Below, piece after piece: positions 1 through 11,149 of a stretch of DNA of 64,000 nt. This DNA comes from Siphonodentalium dalli. Its lineage: Eukaryota > Mollusca > Scaphopoda > Gadilida > Siphonodentaliidae. The DNA is taken from positions 236,299,815-236,363,814 of the forward strand of contig CP136061.1 in assembly GCA_032622095.1 (NCBI GenBank), written 5' to 3'. The position numbers and the translations under genes are program-made. Position 1 is the first letter of the stretch, and every line of letters begins with the position of its first letter. The notes beneath the pieces were generated by a model. That model saw nothing but the letters and a program-made list of their open reading frames with translations, ran no database searches and had not been told where the DNA came from.

Positions 1-9
1 GGAGGAAAT

Positions 10-120
10 TTAGTGTCAAATTGGACCGGACATCTAATTTTCATTTTTGTTCGCCTGGTAGGCGGAATATTACCGTAGGAAATTCTGACTTATTTAGCGT
101 CAAATTGGACCGGACATCTT
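10..120 (+). repeat. 84 bp direct repeat
   Basis: The string beginning TTAGTGTCAAATTGGACCGG near position 10 recurs almost exactly near position 94 (TTAGCGTC...), a period of about 84 bp. I see no convincing coding signal in the first 340 bases. Confidence 0.5.
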
Positions 121-349
121 TAACGGATAGGTTGTCGGATAATCGACAAACTACGTTGACACTTGCAATCGATCAGCGACAATACTCTTGTAGGTTTTCA
201 CGTTTTACTCCCCGTGTGCGCCCGGGGTAGAATATGCCTATGTGGTGTAGGAGTCCTGATGGTATTAGGCGGCCGTACCACGTGAGGCATCGACCTGCGG
301 GTACGGCTCAGTTCATGGTCCACTTTGGTCCTACATCTCCTCAAGACGT

Positions 350-680
350 GTGGTTGAGTTGACCCGGGAAACGGAACGGACCACTGGCTCTCTCCTGATT
401 GAATGGTCAACGGAAGTTAAAGCTGATGCTTTGTTGCAGTTAACAGCTATTGCACAAACACCAGTCACGGTTGCTCCTCACAAACCATTAAATAGTATCA
501 GAGCAATTGTGAGTACCGCGATATCTCTGGAGATATTGGCTGAGTTTGTACTACAGGGCGTTACTGATCTTAGCAGATTTTCTAAGATGGTTGATGGACT
601 AAAAGTTCCTTTGCATAGTTATCTTTTGACTTTCAATCGGTGCGAACATCCGCCGGCATTGAAAGTTGCATATCTCATAT
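350..680 (+). pseudogene. LINE ORF1 (gag-like) remnant, RRM-type part
   Basis: The frame opening at 350 reads GSLLIEWSTEVKADALLQL, then TPVTVAPHKPLNSIRAIVS, then a stretch ending PLHSYLLTFNRCEHPPALKV. The order (a 'GSLL.E.....QA.ALL' motif, 'TPV.V.PH..LNS.RG', then 'LTF....LP..IK.GY') is the middle of the ORF1 protein of animal Jockey/CR1-clade non-LTR retrotransposons, which binds nucleic acid in the element's RNP. In that family it is followed at once by '(Y)PNPLRCFKCQ..GH' zinc knuckles. Here those knuckles lie about 1.75 kb downstream at 2.43 kb, in the same orientation. The frame after about 680 runs into an unrelated repeat, so the gene is interrupted and dead. The N-terminus is not recognisable before about 350. 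Confidence 0.6.
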
Positions 681-2427
681 ATATTTTGAAGACCTCTGTT
701 TGTCTGTCTGTATGTATGTCTGTATGTATGTCATTTATACAAATCTACGATTCTCGACCGATCGGGACGAAACTTGGTACGTGTGTGTAGTTTGACCAGA
801 CGGTCGACGTTGTCGTATTTGCGAGCCCGTGCGGCACCCGCTTCGCGCATGCGCAGACGAGATCTCGGAAACGGGTGGAGCTATCGACTTGAAATTTGGT
901 ATGTGAATGTATCTTGCCCCGGATACGAATTTTATCGGGTCGCCGAGCCCGTGTGACGTCAGCTTCGCGCATGCGCAGACCAGATCTCGGAAACGGGTAG
1001 AGCTATCGACTTGAAATTTGGTTTTTGAATAGCCCAGACAATGTCGGGCTGGGTAGAGCTATCGACTTGAAATTTGGTTTTTGAATAGCCCGGACAACGT
1101 CGGCCTCATCGGCTAGTCTATTATATATTTTGGAAGATCTGTGTGTTTGTGTGTGTAATCGATGAACTCGAAAACGACCGACCCAATTTCGATGAAACTT
1201 GGTATGCGGGGGTATTTTCGGCCGGGGAGTGACATAGGCCTATTAATTTGCCCGTGCGACGTGACATTGACCTTGAAATCTGGTAATTTCAAGATCAAAC
1301 GCCCGAATATCACGGGATTTCGATGAAACTTGGTATGTGGGGGTACATTCGGTCGGGGAGTGGCATATGCCTATTGATTTGCCCGTGCGACGTGACCTTG
1401 ACCTTGAAATCGGGTGATTTCAAGGTCAATCGCCCGAATATAACGGGATTTCGATGAAAATTAGTGTCTAGGGATACTTTCGTATGGGGAGTCTCATAAG
1501 CCTATTCATTTGCCCGTGCGACGTGAATTTGACCTTGAAATCGGGTCAATTCAAGGTCAAATCGCGAATTTTGATGGGATTTCCACGAAAGTTGATACAT
1601 ATGGTTACTTTTGTCCACTGAGTGTTTTGGACGGGTCGAGTCGTGACCCCGACCTGACCTCGACCTTCAAAACCTTGACCTTTAAAATTATCAATTCGAG
1701 ATCAAATCGGGTAAAACCCGATGGATTTCGACGGGTACTTTTGTCGGGTACTTTTGTCCGGGCAGTGTTTTGGACGGGTCAAATCGTGACCCCACCTGAC
1801 CTTGACCTTCAAAATGGACAATTCAATATATTTTTGGAAGATCTGTCTGTGTGTCTGTCTGTGTGCAATCGATGGACTCGAAAACGGCCGATTTCGATGA
1901 AACTTGGTCTGTGGGGATATTTTCGGCCGGGGAGTGACATATGCCTATTAATTTGCCCGTGCGACATGACCTTGAAATCTGGTAATTTCAATGTCAAACG
2001 CCCGAATATCAGGGGATTTCGATGAAACTTGGTATGTGGGGTTACCTTCGGCCGGGGAGTGGCATAAACCTATTCATTTGCCCGTGCGACGTGACCTTGA
2101 CCTTGAAATCGGGTCAATTCAAGGTCAAATCGCCAATTTTGATGGGATTTCGACAAAATTTTATACATAGGGTTACTTTTGTCCACTGAGTGTTTTGGAC
2201 GGGTCAAATCGTGACCCCGACCTGACCTTGACCTTCAAAATGATCAATTCAAGGTAAAATCGGGTAAAACCGGATGGATTTCGACGGGCACGTTTGTCGG
2301 GTACTTTTGTCCGGGCAGTGTTTTGGACTGGTCAAATCGTGACCCCACTTGACCTTGACCTTCAAAATGGACAATTCAAGGTTAAAGCCCGGACGAAGTC
2401 GGGTCACCTTCTAGTATGATATATTTG
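672..2427. repeat. Composite tandem repeat block inserted in a LINE
   Basis: A GC-richer block made of imperfect copies of one unit. Each copy starts with an AT run such as ATATATTTTGGAAGATCTGT followed by a CTGT/GTGT stretch. It then has repeated 'GGGATTTCGATGAAACTTGG' and 'CCCGTGCGACGTGACCTTGA' modules, then 'GTGTTTTGGACGGGTCAAAT'. Copies start near 1121 and 1824, with a partial one near 677. The block ends at CTAGTATGATATATTTGG (about 2411-2428), which resembles the junction at 1113-1130. The unit is a few hundred bp to about 700 bp long, with internal modules of about 130 bp. ORFs here (for example 1510-2025) are by-products of the repeat and show no protein motif. Confidence 0.7.
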
Positions 2428-3021
2428 GCTACATATGTTCCAAATCCCTTCGATGTTTTAAATATCGGAGGTATGGTCTTGGCCAGGAACATTGTAAAAG
2501 TAAAGAAACCATATGAGCACGCTGTTCTGTTTTTGGTCATAATCATAAGGATTGCACTAAACCAAAAAAGTGCTCAAATTCTCAAGGTACGCATGCTGCA
2601 ATGGATCGTAATATGGGACCATGAATTCAAAATGCCATCAATTCAACCAGTCACATACTCGGCTATCGTTTCTACAAAAAAGTGTGCCGATACCAGCACT
2701 CAGAAAGACAACAGCCAGACCATCACCATTCATCACAAGCGACATAATTTGACGTAACTGTCTAACTCCTGTCCCATAACCTGATTCACAGGCCATAGAA
2801 ACGTCTACTGACGATGCACCCGTTGCTCACAAACAATTCACTCAAGTTGAGCCAGTTACTACAACACAGTCAATTCGTGTTGATGATATTTCTTCACAAC
2901 AAACATCTCCTGTTGTTTCGAAACAAAAATCGTCAAAGTCACTCCAACGTTTAGACTCTCAGAAGGATATGTTCATATCTGAACAATCAAATTGTACCAG
3001 AGGCTTGGTGAGAAACGATTA
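2428..3021 (+). pseudogene. LINE ORF1 remnant, CCHC zinc-knuckle part
   Basis: Continues the ORF1 fragment at 350-680. The frame reads KSLRCFKYRRYGLGQEHC, a stop, then ARCSVFGHNHKDC and PKKCSNSQGTHAAMDRN. This is the triple CCHC knuckle arrangement of Jockey/CR1-type ORF1 proteins ('LRCFKCQ..GH....C', 'CARC...GH....C', 'C.NC.G.H.A....C'), with several cysteines already replaced (FKY for FKC, CSNS for C.NC). A frame change follows near 2600. A Ser/Thr/Gln-rich tail in another frame runs to a stop near 3019-3021. The stop in the knuckle region, lost cysteines and frame change show it is not functional. No ORF2 follows. Confidence 0.6.
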
Positions 3022-3439
3022 ACACTACAAGACTCCAAACAGTATTTGTGGATTGAGGCTGTCGGTTGACTGAAAAATGACCTTATTCTGTCTCACCCAC
3101 TCGACCGTCAGCTTGGTGCATTGATAAAGGTTCATGTGCGATTCATTAAATATTATAAATACCTTATCACTGCAAAATCTGATATTAAAAGTTACTTTAC
3201 ATATTTCGATGAGCAGACTTGGTAATTTTGTATAATTTATTTGCCATTTTATATGTATTCTTTTACTATTTTTATACGTTATATAGTATGCTTGCGCACT
3301 AGTCAGTTCTTGAATTGATATTCCTGACTCCAAGTGGGAACATTCCTTTTGGGTGCCTTTTTTGTACATAGCTAATTGTTTAATCTAATCCACTGTTTGA
3401 TTTATATACACAGTTGATTCGTGCCGAACTTTTTTGATA

Positions 3440-3515
3440 CCTGATTGTATTCTTGGTCGTGATGTGGCCTAGCGGCTAAAACGACATTAACCCTCAATCA
3501 ATCAATCAATCATTT
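3440..3515 (+). repeat. Retroposon 3' end with CAATCAAT tail
   Basis: GTCGTGATGTGGCCTAGCGG, then TAAAACGACATTAACCCT, then (CAAT)n. The same end occurs inverted at 25285-25360. The segment GGCCTAGCGGCTAAAACGAC resembles a tRNA-type A box region, so a tRNA-derived SINE, or a LINE sharing its tail, is possible. Confidence 0.5.
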
Positions 3516-4313
3516 AACATTCTACAATATATAAATTAACACTTGGAATTGTGGCCCGATGGCCCTCCATAGTATCAGGCCGCATAGAAATTTCCAATAT
3601 AATTTGTTTGACTCTAGAATATCATACATTTGGACGCTTGAGTCAGTACCAACTTGATCTTACGCATCTTCATCAGGCGGAGCACTCTATATGTGTGTTG
3701 AATGACTCCATTACTATATGACATAAATATGTAAATATATATCAGATTTATGGAAGCACGGACGCAGTATGAGCGTCCATTGATTCAAATGTGCTTGCTT
3801 CAGTGATCATGAACACTATTCTCATTTCTTATCGGAATGGCCATGTATCGATCGGAATTTCACATTGAGATGTCCTTCAACAAATATGTGCGCCATAATT
3901 GTTTTTTTATATATATTTATCTCCAAATATGGATTGTGACAAAATGGGAAATCTCACATGTTTTGTCACGCGACAAAATATGGGACATAATGTCACATGT
4001 TTCGTCGCGCGATGGCAACCGTGATATTTCGCCTGTTTGTCGTGTGACGTTGGAAAGCTACATTAGCAAGTGGCCCCAATATTATTCCATAACATCGTGC
4101 TTACGGCCTAGACGAGTTGGGTTTCACAATTATGCATATTACAATTTCCGAATCCCATTTGAAACCGACGCATACATATTACAATTTCTCGACCAGTGAA
4201 ACCATAAGGATGTGACATATATAGACATGCCGGACATAACTACATGTGTAAATTATGTGGCGTTCGTTTACCGAAACTAGTTGGATTTCAATATAGCCAT
4301 ACCTTACTCACAG
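3516..4313. other. No gene recognised; upstream flank of lectin exon
   Basis: AT-rich sequence with no motif I can name. A signal-peptide exon for the lectin that follows would be expected somewhere upstream, but I could not identify one. The frame at 3837-4199 has no recognisable protein content. Confidence 0.4.
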
Positions 4314-4487
4314 GGCGGACATGCCGGGGAGGGCTTATTGTGGACAACAGATGCATGATTGTCAACACAGGGAAGCTCGGTTGGCACGAGGCTCGAAACC
4401 AATGTGAGGATATTGGGGGAAGACTGGCTCTGGTGGACTCACAGGCGACCCTTGATGCCATTGTGGAAATTCTGACACACCTGGGAG
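4314..4487 (+). CDS. C-type lectin domain gene, exon encoding N-terminal half of CTLD
   Basis: Predicted exon between an AG acceptor at 4312-4313 (CCTTACTCACAG) and a GT donor at 4488 (GGGAG/GTATGT). The protein begins at TCRGG and carries the long-form CTLD start: two extra cysteines (TC...RC), then LGWHEARNQCEDIGGRLALV with the WxxAxxxC and GGxLAxV signatures, then a helix with LDAIVEILTHLGG. It ends in phase 1. A matching continuation lies at 8113. C-type lectin domains are secreted or membrane carbohydrate- or protein-binding folds, much expanded in molluscan immunity. Continuing the exon would read only 24 codons into the intron before a stop. The first exon(s), including any signal peptide, were not found. 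Whether the gene is expressed is unknown. Confidence 0.7.
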
Positions 4488-4585
4488 GTATGTGTTCTAT
4501 AAGTAGCAATAAGTTAGACCACGGCACCATGCAGCTATATATATACACCTCAAAATAAGTAAGTTCCCCCTAACATTTTATAAAG

Positions 4586-4751
4586 TTATTATACAATGTT
4601 GTGTAAAGTATGTGTTTTTCTTGTACGAGTCCAGGTTGTGGTGAAAAGTCATATTGGACGAGACACGCCAGTGTCGAGTCCAATATGACTTTTCACCACA
4701 ACCTGGAAGAGTACAAGAAAAGCTCATACTGTACACAACATTGTATAATGA
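4586..4751. repeat. Foldback/hairpin element in lectin intron
   Basis: An inverted repeat of about 166 bp. The left arm starts TATTATACAATGTTGTGT and includes CCAGGTTGTGGTGAAAAGTC; the right arm is its near-exact reverse complement ending ACACAACATTGTATAATG. The short centre reads GACGAGACACGCCAGTGTCG. The transcript would fold into one long hairpin. A fragment of the same arm (GTCCAATATGACTTTTTCCA) recurs near 5041-5060. Confidence 0.75.
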
Positions 4752-5956
4752 CATTTTTATTATCCATCTGTATGTTTATCCAAATTTTGGAAATAAAACT
4801 TTTGTGATTATTTTTGGTATTTGTCGGCACTTAATTCTCTATAAAAGCCTGTACCGTATATTGATCATCAGGAAAGCATGATTTGGAAAAGTAAACACGG
4901 AAGTGAGAAAAAACTCAATGCGGAAGTGAAACGTCTGCTAAAATCCATCAATGTTGTGCGCGCATCACAATTTCACCGATTAATTTCGCAATAGAGTTAA
5001 TTCGTGACGTCACGGAGTCCAATCAATATGGCTTTCGGGAGTCCAATATGACTTTTTCCAGGAACATCACGTGGCGGCTTTTGCCCAATCGGAAATGGTG
5101 TTAGTTAAGGGATGGATAATAATACACGTTATTACACGCTTGTTCCAAGAATGACAGTGTTCCCGCTGTTCCATATATACAAATCTCTATGGAACGTACG
5201 TTCCATGTACATCCCGTTGATGTCACGCAATGTAAATGATGTTCGCCTCACCAATTAAACCGGAACTATGAAATAAATGCATCATCACACATGACAAAAC
5301 AAGCCACCATGTATGTGCCTGAATAAACCTTGACAGTTTGTGTTTTTAGTTCACGGATTATAGGATTAATAAACACAGTGGTTTGTGTGTTAATGGGTTT
5401 GCTGATACGACACTTTTGCCTCTCGTTCTACCCTTTCGCGCTAGCACTAGTGCCTTATCAACAGACCATTAACACACGTGTTGTTCTGTGTACGTATATC
5501 AATAATCCTGAGGCCGATTGTCAGGAAAGGTTACATGTATACTGAGGATCCGAGTACTAATAAAGTGAGCTAACGTCGACCCACTGAGTATAATTGCACA
5601 CGTGAGTGAGCAACGTTTATGTGGAGTTACCATAATGCTGAATTCAAAAATAACAAAATAATTATACGAGGTCATTTAAAGATGGTATATCTCTTCCCAT
5701 AAATGTTATAAAGATTCCTACTAATAGATAATAATCAAGGAAAATGTTTATAGCCTATCAATTAATATAACTTACATTTTATAATCTATTATATCCGCGG
5801 GACAGTTTTAGGGGATATTTTTAGAACAGAAATCCGCGCGAAAACATTCAGAGCAAACAAAAGCGATCCAAGATCGAAACAAACCACTTTATTATGCCTT
5901 TATAGACATATAATATATCTCATCTTCAGAGTTGAAATCGAGATTTTTAACAATTA

Positions 5957-5964
5957 TGTTGTTT

Positions 5965-6022
<58 letters not shown>
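5957..6022. repeat. (GTT)n microsatellite
   Basis: About 22 uninterrupted GTT/TTG triplets. The minus-strand frame through it gives a poly-asparagine run and is not a gene. Confidence 0.9.
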
Positions 6023-6023
<1 letters not shown>

Positions 6024-7299
6024 ATGATTATGGCACAGAAAAGCTAGGCCATCATTAATAAAGACTTGAGTGACGAACAGCTTAGTTCTGGTTTGATGTG
6101 TGGGTACGGGGTCATCAAGGTAACGAGCAGACACTGGATATAATAATGATCAGAGGCTGCCTTTGAAGTACATTAGGAATGCAATAACGTTTGTCATATA
6201 TTTCAAAACCGATCGATACCAAAATATATACAGGTGAGGGTGTGTCAACATAAACATTCACATAAAATATGAACATGATCGGATAAACAATACTCAGATT
6301 CTAGTATCGGATAGCATGTGTCTGCGCGCAGACAGACGAAAGGCGGATGGTTGACCCTGACGTCGCTATTATGTGTACCATACAGAGTACGGCTAGACAT
6401 AAAACTAAAATAAGAATAAAAAAGTTATTAGACTTTGGTCCTTTTAACGCGTTTCTCAATATTGTTAATTAAGACGACAGGCGGCGCTGAGATAGTCGGA
6501 AATCTAAAAAACGTAACCGAAAACGTAACAAACGCATGGTAGTGAATTATTCATCGCCTAGCGTAACGGAATGTAACATTAGAAACTCTTTGGCGACACA
6601 ATAGTTTTAAAGCCCCACTTAATTTTCCAATCACCGATTGTTTTTTTTTTATAGTGCCTTGTTATAAACAATATTTTTATAAATATCTATGGCATAAAAT
6701 ATGATTAAAATACTATAATTCATCACCATTTGAAACGTCTGTGTCTCAGAAGGTGCCCATAGAGTAATATAAAAATAGGTGAAATCACACAATTATTTCC
6801 TCCGTTATGGCTCCCAGAATGCACAAAATTCAAAGTATAGTTTATTGTCAATGGATGGGAAATAACTCTGTGTCTAAATATACTTTTTATAGTTATATTA
6901 TTCCCCTTCCATTGAAAATAGTATACTTTGCGCAGAAACGTGAGAACAAAACAGACATCGATATCTCAACAAAAACAACATGTTCACAGTTTATTACATC
7001 GAATAAGTTGAAAATACAATGTTTTGGGGCTTCCTCTTTAAAATGGTATATATAATATGATATATATTTTATATAATGTGATCTGGGGGTTCGAAAATTA
7101 AGTGGGCATTTAAAATGGGATATTTTAATTCGTTGTACGTAAGATAAGATCGGTCTTTCGAGAAAGTGTTAGGGTACGTTCACACATTGGCAAACATTTG
7201 CCAAGTCAGATGTTCGATTATATATTGGGGGATTTGTACATATATCTGTATCTATGTATATTTGTATTGTAATAATTGAGAAGTTAATAATTTGCTACC

Positions 7300-7805
7300 A
7301 TTAATTAGAGTGAATATTGTTTTTAGACTTGAATATTTTCCCGCGTTTTGCCAATTTTTTTGACTGAAATAGACATTAGTTGGGGGAAAGTTTCCAATCA
7401 TAGTGGGAATTAAGTAGGAAAATAATTTCCCTGATGTATCAGTTGGAAAATTCCAACCCAAGGGTGATGTCCATATAGGCTCTACCCCGGCAACAATTTA
7501 ATGATAACGAGATATTTTTAATATCAATTTATCATTTAATATCCGTCGAGGTAAAGTTCTGAATGAAACCCATGGACATGTCTAATACTGAAAATTATGT
7601 TCACATTACCTTGATCTGCGCTCAGTTGGAGGAAACTTCCAAGTATGGACATTCCTTGGGTTGGAATTTTTCAACTGTACCGAAGGCTTTACAACTGTCG
7701 GACATTTCCATCAAAACACCCATTGGAAACTTTCCAACTAGACGGTCAATTTTGTCCGAAAAATTGTCAAAAAGCGAAAAGAATTTTAGTCCAAAAACAA
7801 TGACA
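7300..7805. mobile_element. MITE-like inverted repeat (arms of about 170 bp)
   Basis: The sequence at about 7300-7480 recurs as a diverged reverse complement at about 7635-7805. Shared landmarks are CTTGGGTTGGAATTTT, ATTGGAAACTTTCC and GAAAAT..AAGTC. The two arms are separated by about 150 bp. The mirror-image frames at 7252-7461 (minus) and 7563-7829 (plus) encode similar peptides (IGNFP..., LGWNF) only because of this symmetry. Confidence 0.6.
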
Positions 7806-8112
7806 TTTAAAATTAAATTAAAGGCATAGTGCGGTTATCTTAAACGTTGTCAAATTGTATACAGTAAATTGACTTTCAGTACAGTGAAAACCATTGTGTA
7901 CCAACATTTCTGCCAATGTTATTTATATAACCAAGACGTCATCGCTATATTTAGACGGTGCTTAGGTCTGTCGCTGAAAGCAGATCTCAACAAATATGAA
8001 TTCACTGTGAAAGTTACTCTAATTGACAGTGACTATAACACTTGAAAATATGCCTTTAATTTTTTATTGGCCTCCTTTGTTAGCAGAAGAGCTTTTTTAC
8101 ACAATTTTCTAG

Positions 8113-8330
8113 GCATCAACAGCTTCATTGATGGCAATGACGAAGACGTAGAAGGCACGTGGGTGACGTGGAATGGGAGCTCTCTCCCCTGGACACGCTG
8201 GGGTAAGGGCCAGCCAAGCAAACCAGTTCGAAATCAGAATTGTTTGCAGATAAGGTATGGCCGAAATTTCGACGACACCATGTGCTCTTTCGAACTGGCA
8301 TACACATGTCAGCATGACATCGACGTTTGA
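8113..8330 (+). CDS. C-type lectin domain gene, terminal exon
   Basis: Acceptor TTTTCTAG at 8105-8112, stop TGA at 8328-8330. Joined in phase to the exon ending at 4487, it completes the CTLD: INSFIDGNDEDVEGTW corresponds to the 'WIG..D...EGTW' core. It is followed by WNGSSLPWTRWGKGQPS, NCLQI, FDDTMC and AYTC. All four core cysteines are present across the two exons. The canonical EPN/QPD sugar-specificity loop is replaced by QPS, and the 'WND' motif is FDD, so classical Ca-dependent mannose or galactose binding is doubtful. The protein ends eight residues after the last cysteine, with no transmembrane segment, which fits a secreted single-domain lectin. I saw no clear AATAAA close downstream. 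Confidence 0.7.
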
Positions 8331-8539
8331 ACGATTGCTGGTTCCGAGGAGGCGAGGACTCATTGTTGGACCAGTGTGCCAAGACATTTGCTTACTTTAC
8401 TGTCAACTGGGGGTCAACTTATTGTAAACATATATTATTCCAATCCTAATAACATATATTATTACCACTTTATAGGGCGTTCTCTAGGCCATTGATAATG
8501 TTTTTCGGGACGTTCCAAATAGCGTATTGTTACCAAAAC

Positions 8540-8595
8540 AGCGGGCCGCGGGCCGATAATGAGAATCCTAGTTCAATATCGGCCCGCCGCCCGGA
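8540..8595. repeat. Small GC-rich inverted repeat
   Basis: GCGGGCCGCGGGCCGATAAT and its near reverse complement ATATCGGCCCGCCGCCCGG flank a short centre. It stands out against the AT-rich flanks. Confidence 0.4.
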
Positions 8596-8969
8596 CACTA
8601 TAGATCTCGTATATTATCGCGAGAGTTACGTCCCTTCAACTTCCGATCTGGCGTGTTTATTTCAAGAAAATAATCGGAAGATGTATCCGATTTCCTCGAC
8701 ACTATAGTGGTTTTATGATTGGAATTCACGCTATATGATTGAATTAGTGTATCAAGCGTAAGTATGCATTGATAATTTTAGCTGTCAACCTCTCATTGGT
8801 TGTTACTCGTCTGGTTTTTCCCCTGTCATATTTTCGAGACTCCGTCAGTCCGTGTCAGCTGACAAGTCAAATGATATCAAATTTAAATGTTCTTGAAAAT
8901 ATTTCTCTCTTAATCTACTTCATTATTCCACTAAATCCTCAAATGGGTCAAATGTCCAAAACTGTGGTA

Positions 8970-9162
8970 ATAATAGTAATAACATGATTTCATCGGGCAT
9001 TATGGTTTATTAACGGCCCTCTGGAATGATTAACAGCCCTCGGGCCTATTAGCGTCCCTCGACTTCGTCTCGGGCCTCTAATAGGCCCTTGGGCTGTTAA
9101 TCATTCCAGCCGGGCCGTTAATAAACCATAACGCCCTCAAAAATCATGTTATTGTTATATTA
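8970..9162. repeat. Palindromic hairpin element
   Basis: Long inverted repeat. The left arm includes AATAACATGATTTCATCGGG and TTATGGTTTATTAACGGCCC; the right arm includes GGGCCGTTAATAAACCATAA and AAAAATCATGTTATT. The GC-rich tip is CCTCGACTTCGTCTCGGGCC. The arms are about 80-90 bp with few mismatches. It resembles the other hairpins in this window in size and in its CG-rich tip. Confidence 0.75.
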
Positions 9163-9341
9163 ATATTTAACTAAAGTTTTGAATAAATATGCTAGTATAG
9201 ATGGATTGATTGGAAGTGGGAACAAACAACAAGCCCAAGGGCTTTTGTTAAGTTTTCTCCCCTTTTGTTTCGCACAACTCTTCATTAAGTGGAGATATTT
9301 TATGGAAATATTATAATAAATAGTAATGATGATTTCGTGGG

Positions 9342-9725
9342 AGGCAGGAGAGAGCGAAAAATATTGAGAGAGATAAACAGAGAGCGAGAGACTGCGTGGG
9401 AAAAGTCAGGATGTACTCCAGTTGGTGCTGATTGGATACAATGATATGTATATATGTTATTTACGTCATTGATACGCCCGTCGTCGTGATATGTTATGGG
9501 TCAAGTTCGCGCTCAGCAGGATTTCAATGTTTTCACAAGTTAGCACAAATGATAGCGTTATGAAAATCGCAGTTTTCGAGATAAATGTTTGAACCACGTC
9601 AAATATTTTAATATTTTCACGATGACTGAGTTCCTGTGATCCATACAAAAGAGTATTTTTCTCGTAAAATAACATTCGGTATGGTGCATAGAAATTAATT
9701 CCTAAGACCATTGTATTCAGGACAT
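9342..9725 (+). repeat. Dispersed repeat, copy 1 (partner at 18432)
   Basis: The block containing CTGATTGGATACAATGATAT, CGTCATTGATACGCCCGTCG, TTTTCGAGATAAATG and AAAGAGTATTT recurs in the same order and orientation at about 18432-18822, with small indels. It has no coding motif. Confidence 0.65.
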
Positions 9726-10300
9726 TCAACTTACCGTGCTATAAAATTACGGAGAACCGTAAATTCGCACGATCTAGAATTATGGTTTGAGCAGAAGAAA
9801 CTGTGATTTTAAAGATATAGTATGCGTGTACCTATTTTAGTGAATCAAACCGATTAGCATGTAGTTTAATTAAAGTTTATCAAAGCTCATTGTTTACGAG
9901 AAATGTATACATGCACGCAGCCGAAATACGAAATCTAAGAGCCTAAAATATAATTAAATGCTGTCGTATATAGATGGTAACACTCACCAAGCTTCATACC
10001 GGAAGTTTAGTAAATAACATTTGTATATTGTATTGAGTTATTTCATGCAGCGTTTATTTTTTATCTGGTATTGCACAAATATGTCAGGGTTAGCAAATGA
10101 TCCTACACATTTCAGTGTATAAACGATTTAAGAAAAACGGAGGTGCAGTTTGATGCTTGTCATTATTATTTAAATAATAGTCCGTACTGAACTGTTTGAA
10201 GATACATGTAAAATAACGGGTGTATACATACGTATTATATATGTGTGTTTATCCTCAATAGTTTATAAAATAACTGCAGTCGGCTGCTTGGAATACATTT
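9726..10300. other. No feature recognised
   Basis: AT-rich spacer before the LINE. I see no gene, repeat boundary or regulatory site in it that I can support. Confidence 0.4.
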
Positions 10301-10454
10301 CAACAATATGAGCTCGTACATGTACGTTTGTGATAATCTAGGAATGTATTGCTTGCTGTTGTTTCTTGTTCATACCGACCGTCCACCAATTTATTTATAT
10401 ATTTATAAGTTACAGTTCTCAAATATGATTGATGTGAAAAATGAGTTGATGGTA

Positions 10455-11147
10455 TCTCACCAATCGCGACGTAGATTTGTCTTTACATCGTGGAATGCAC
10501 AAGGATTTGTGTATAAATCTAGAGATATTGAATGTTTAGAAATATTAATTAAATATGATTTCATTACAATATGAGAAACGTGGCATAAAGATGCATCTGA
10601 GATCCAAATATCAGGAAACCATTGTATTGAAACTAGTAGAAACTCCAATGAGTCGGTGAAAGGTGGTATCGCGTTTTACTGCCGTCAACAATACATGAAA
10701 TGGATCGATAAAATACATCGATTGGGTGATTATGCTATAGCAGTTGAATTCAATGGAAAAATCGTCAATATAAAATCTAAAGTTGTGTTCATTTCAGCAT
10801 ACATTCCTCCAATAAACTCATCCTATTGGACAAATAGTGAACAACAAGAAACAACGTTCACGTCTCTTGAACTATTGTTGAGTAGATATCAGCAAAGCGA
10901 CATGGTAATTTTTAGTGGTGACTTCAATGCGCGAACAGGAAAAATGATGGACTTTGTTGCAGATGACAGTGATAAATATGTCCCTTTGCCAAAAGATTAT
11001 AAAATAGATGATGTAATCCGTATTATAAATGGAAGAACAACGGGGGATCTTCTTGGTAATTTCACGAGCTATCAGTACAATGGATGTAGCGTTGTTGACT
11101 ATGTTCTAATTTCTGAACGATATTATTCAGACGTTGCTTATTTATAA
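10455..11147 (+). pseudogene. LINE AP-endonuclease domain
   Basis: The frame through 10455-11144 carries EEP/APE-type endonuclease motifs in order: FTSWNAQGF, an in-frame TGA at 10572-10574, ETWHKDAS immediately after it, GGIAFYCR, VFISAYIPP, IFSGDFNARTG (GDFN active-site motif) and SVVDYVLIS. This enzyme nicks the target strand that primes reverse transcription. The final 'SDH' motif expected after VVDYVL is missing. The frame stops at 11145 and coding resumes in another frame at HIYKYNKNNYALKW, so a small deletion has removed the end of the domain. Confidence 0.8.
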
Positions 11148-11149
11148 GG

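Larger units (their letters stand above)
4488..8112 (+). other. Intron of the lectin gene, filled with small repeats
   Basis: A 3.6 kb interval between matching splice sites. It contains a hairpin element (4586-4751), a (GTT)n microsatellite (5957-6022) and an inverted-repeat element (about 7300-7805). Apart from these I see no coding or RNA gene in it. Confidence 0.55.

Noticed and set aside
1510-2025. 171-codon plus-strand ORF
   Set aside because: Lies wholly in the composite tandem repeat and repeats its own peptides (ISMKLG..GYF, LICPCD), so it is a repeat by-product.
5190-5205. 16 bp perfect palindrome TGGAACGTACGTTCCA
   Set aside because: Too short to interpret without expression or binding data; may be a fragment of a decayed inverted-repeat element.
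5892-6134. 80-codon minus-strand ORF with poly-Asn
   Set aside because: Created by the (GTT)n microsatellite.
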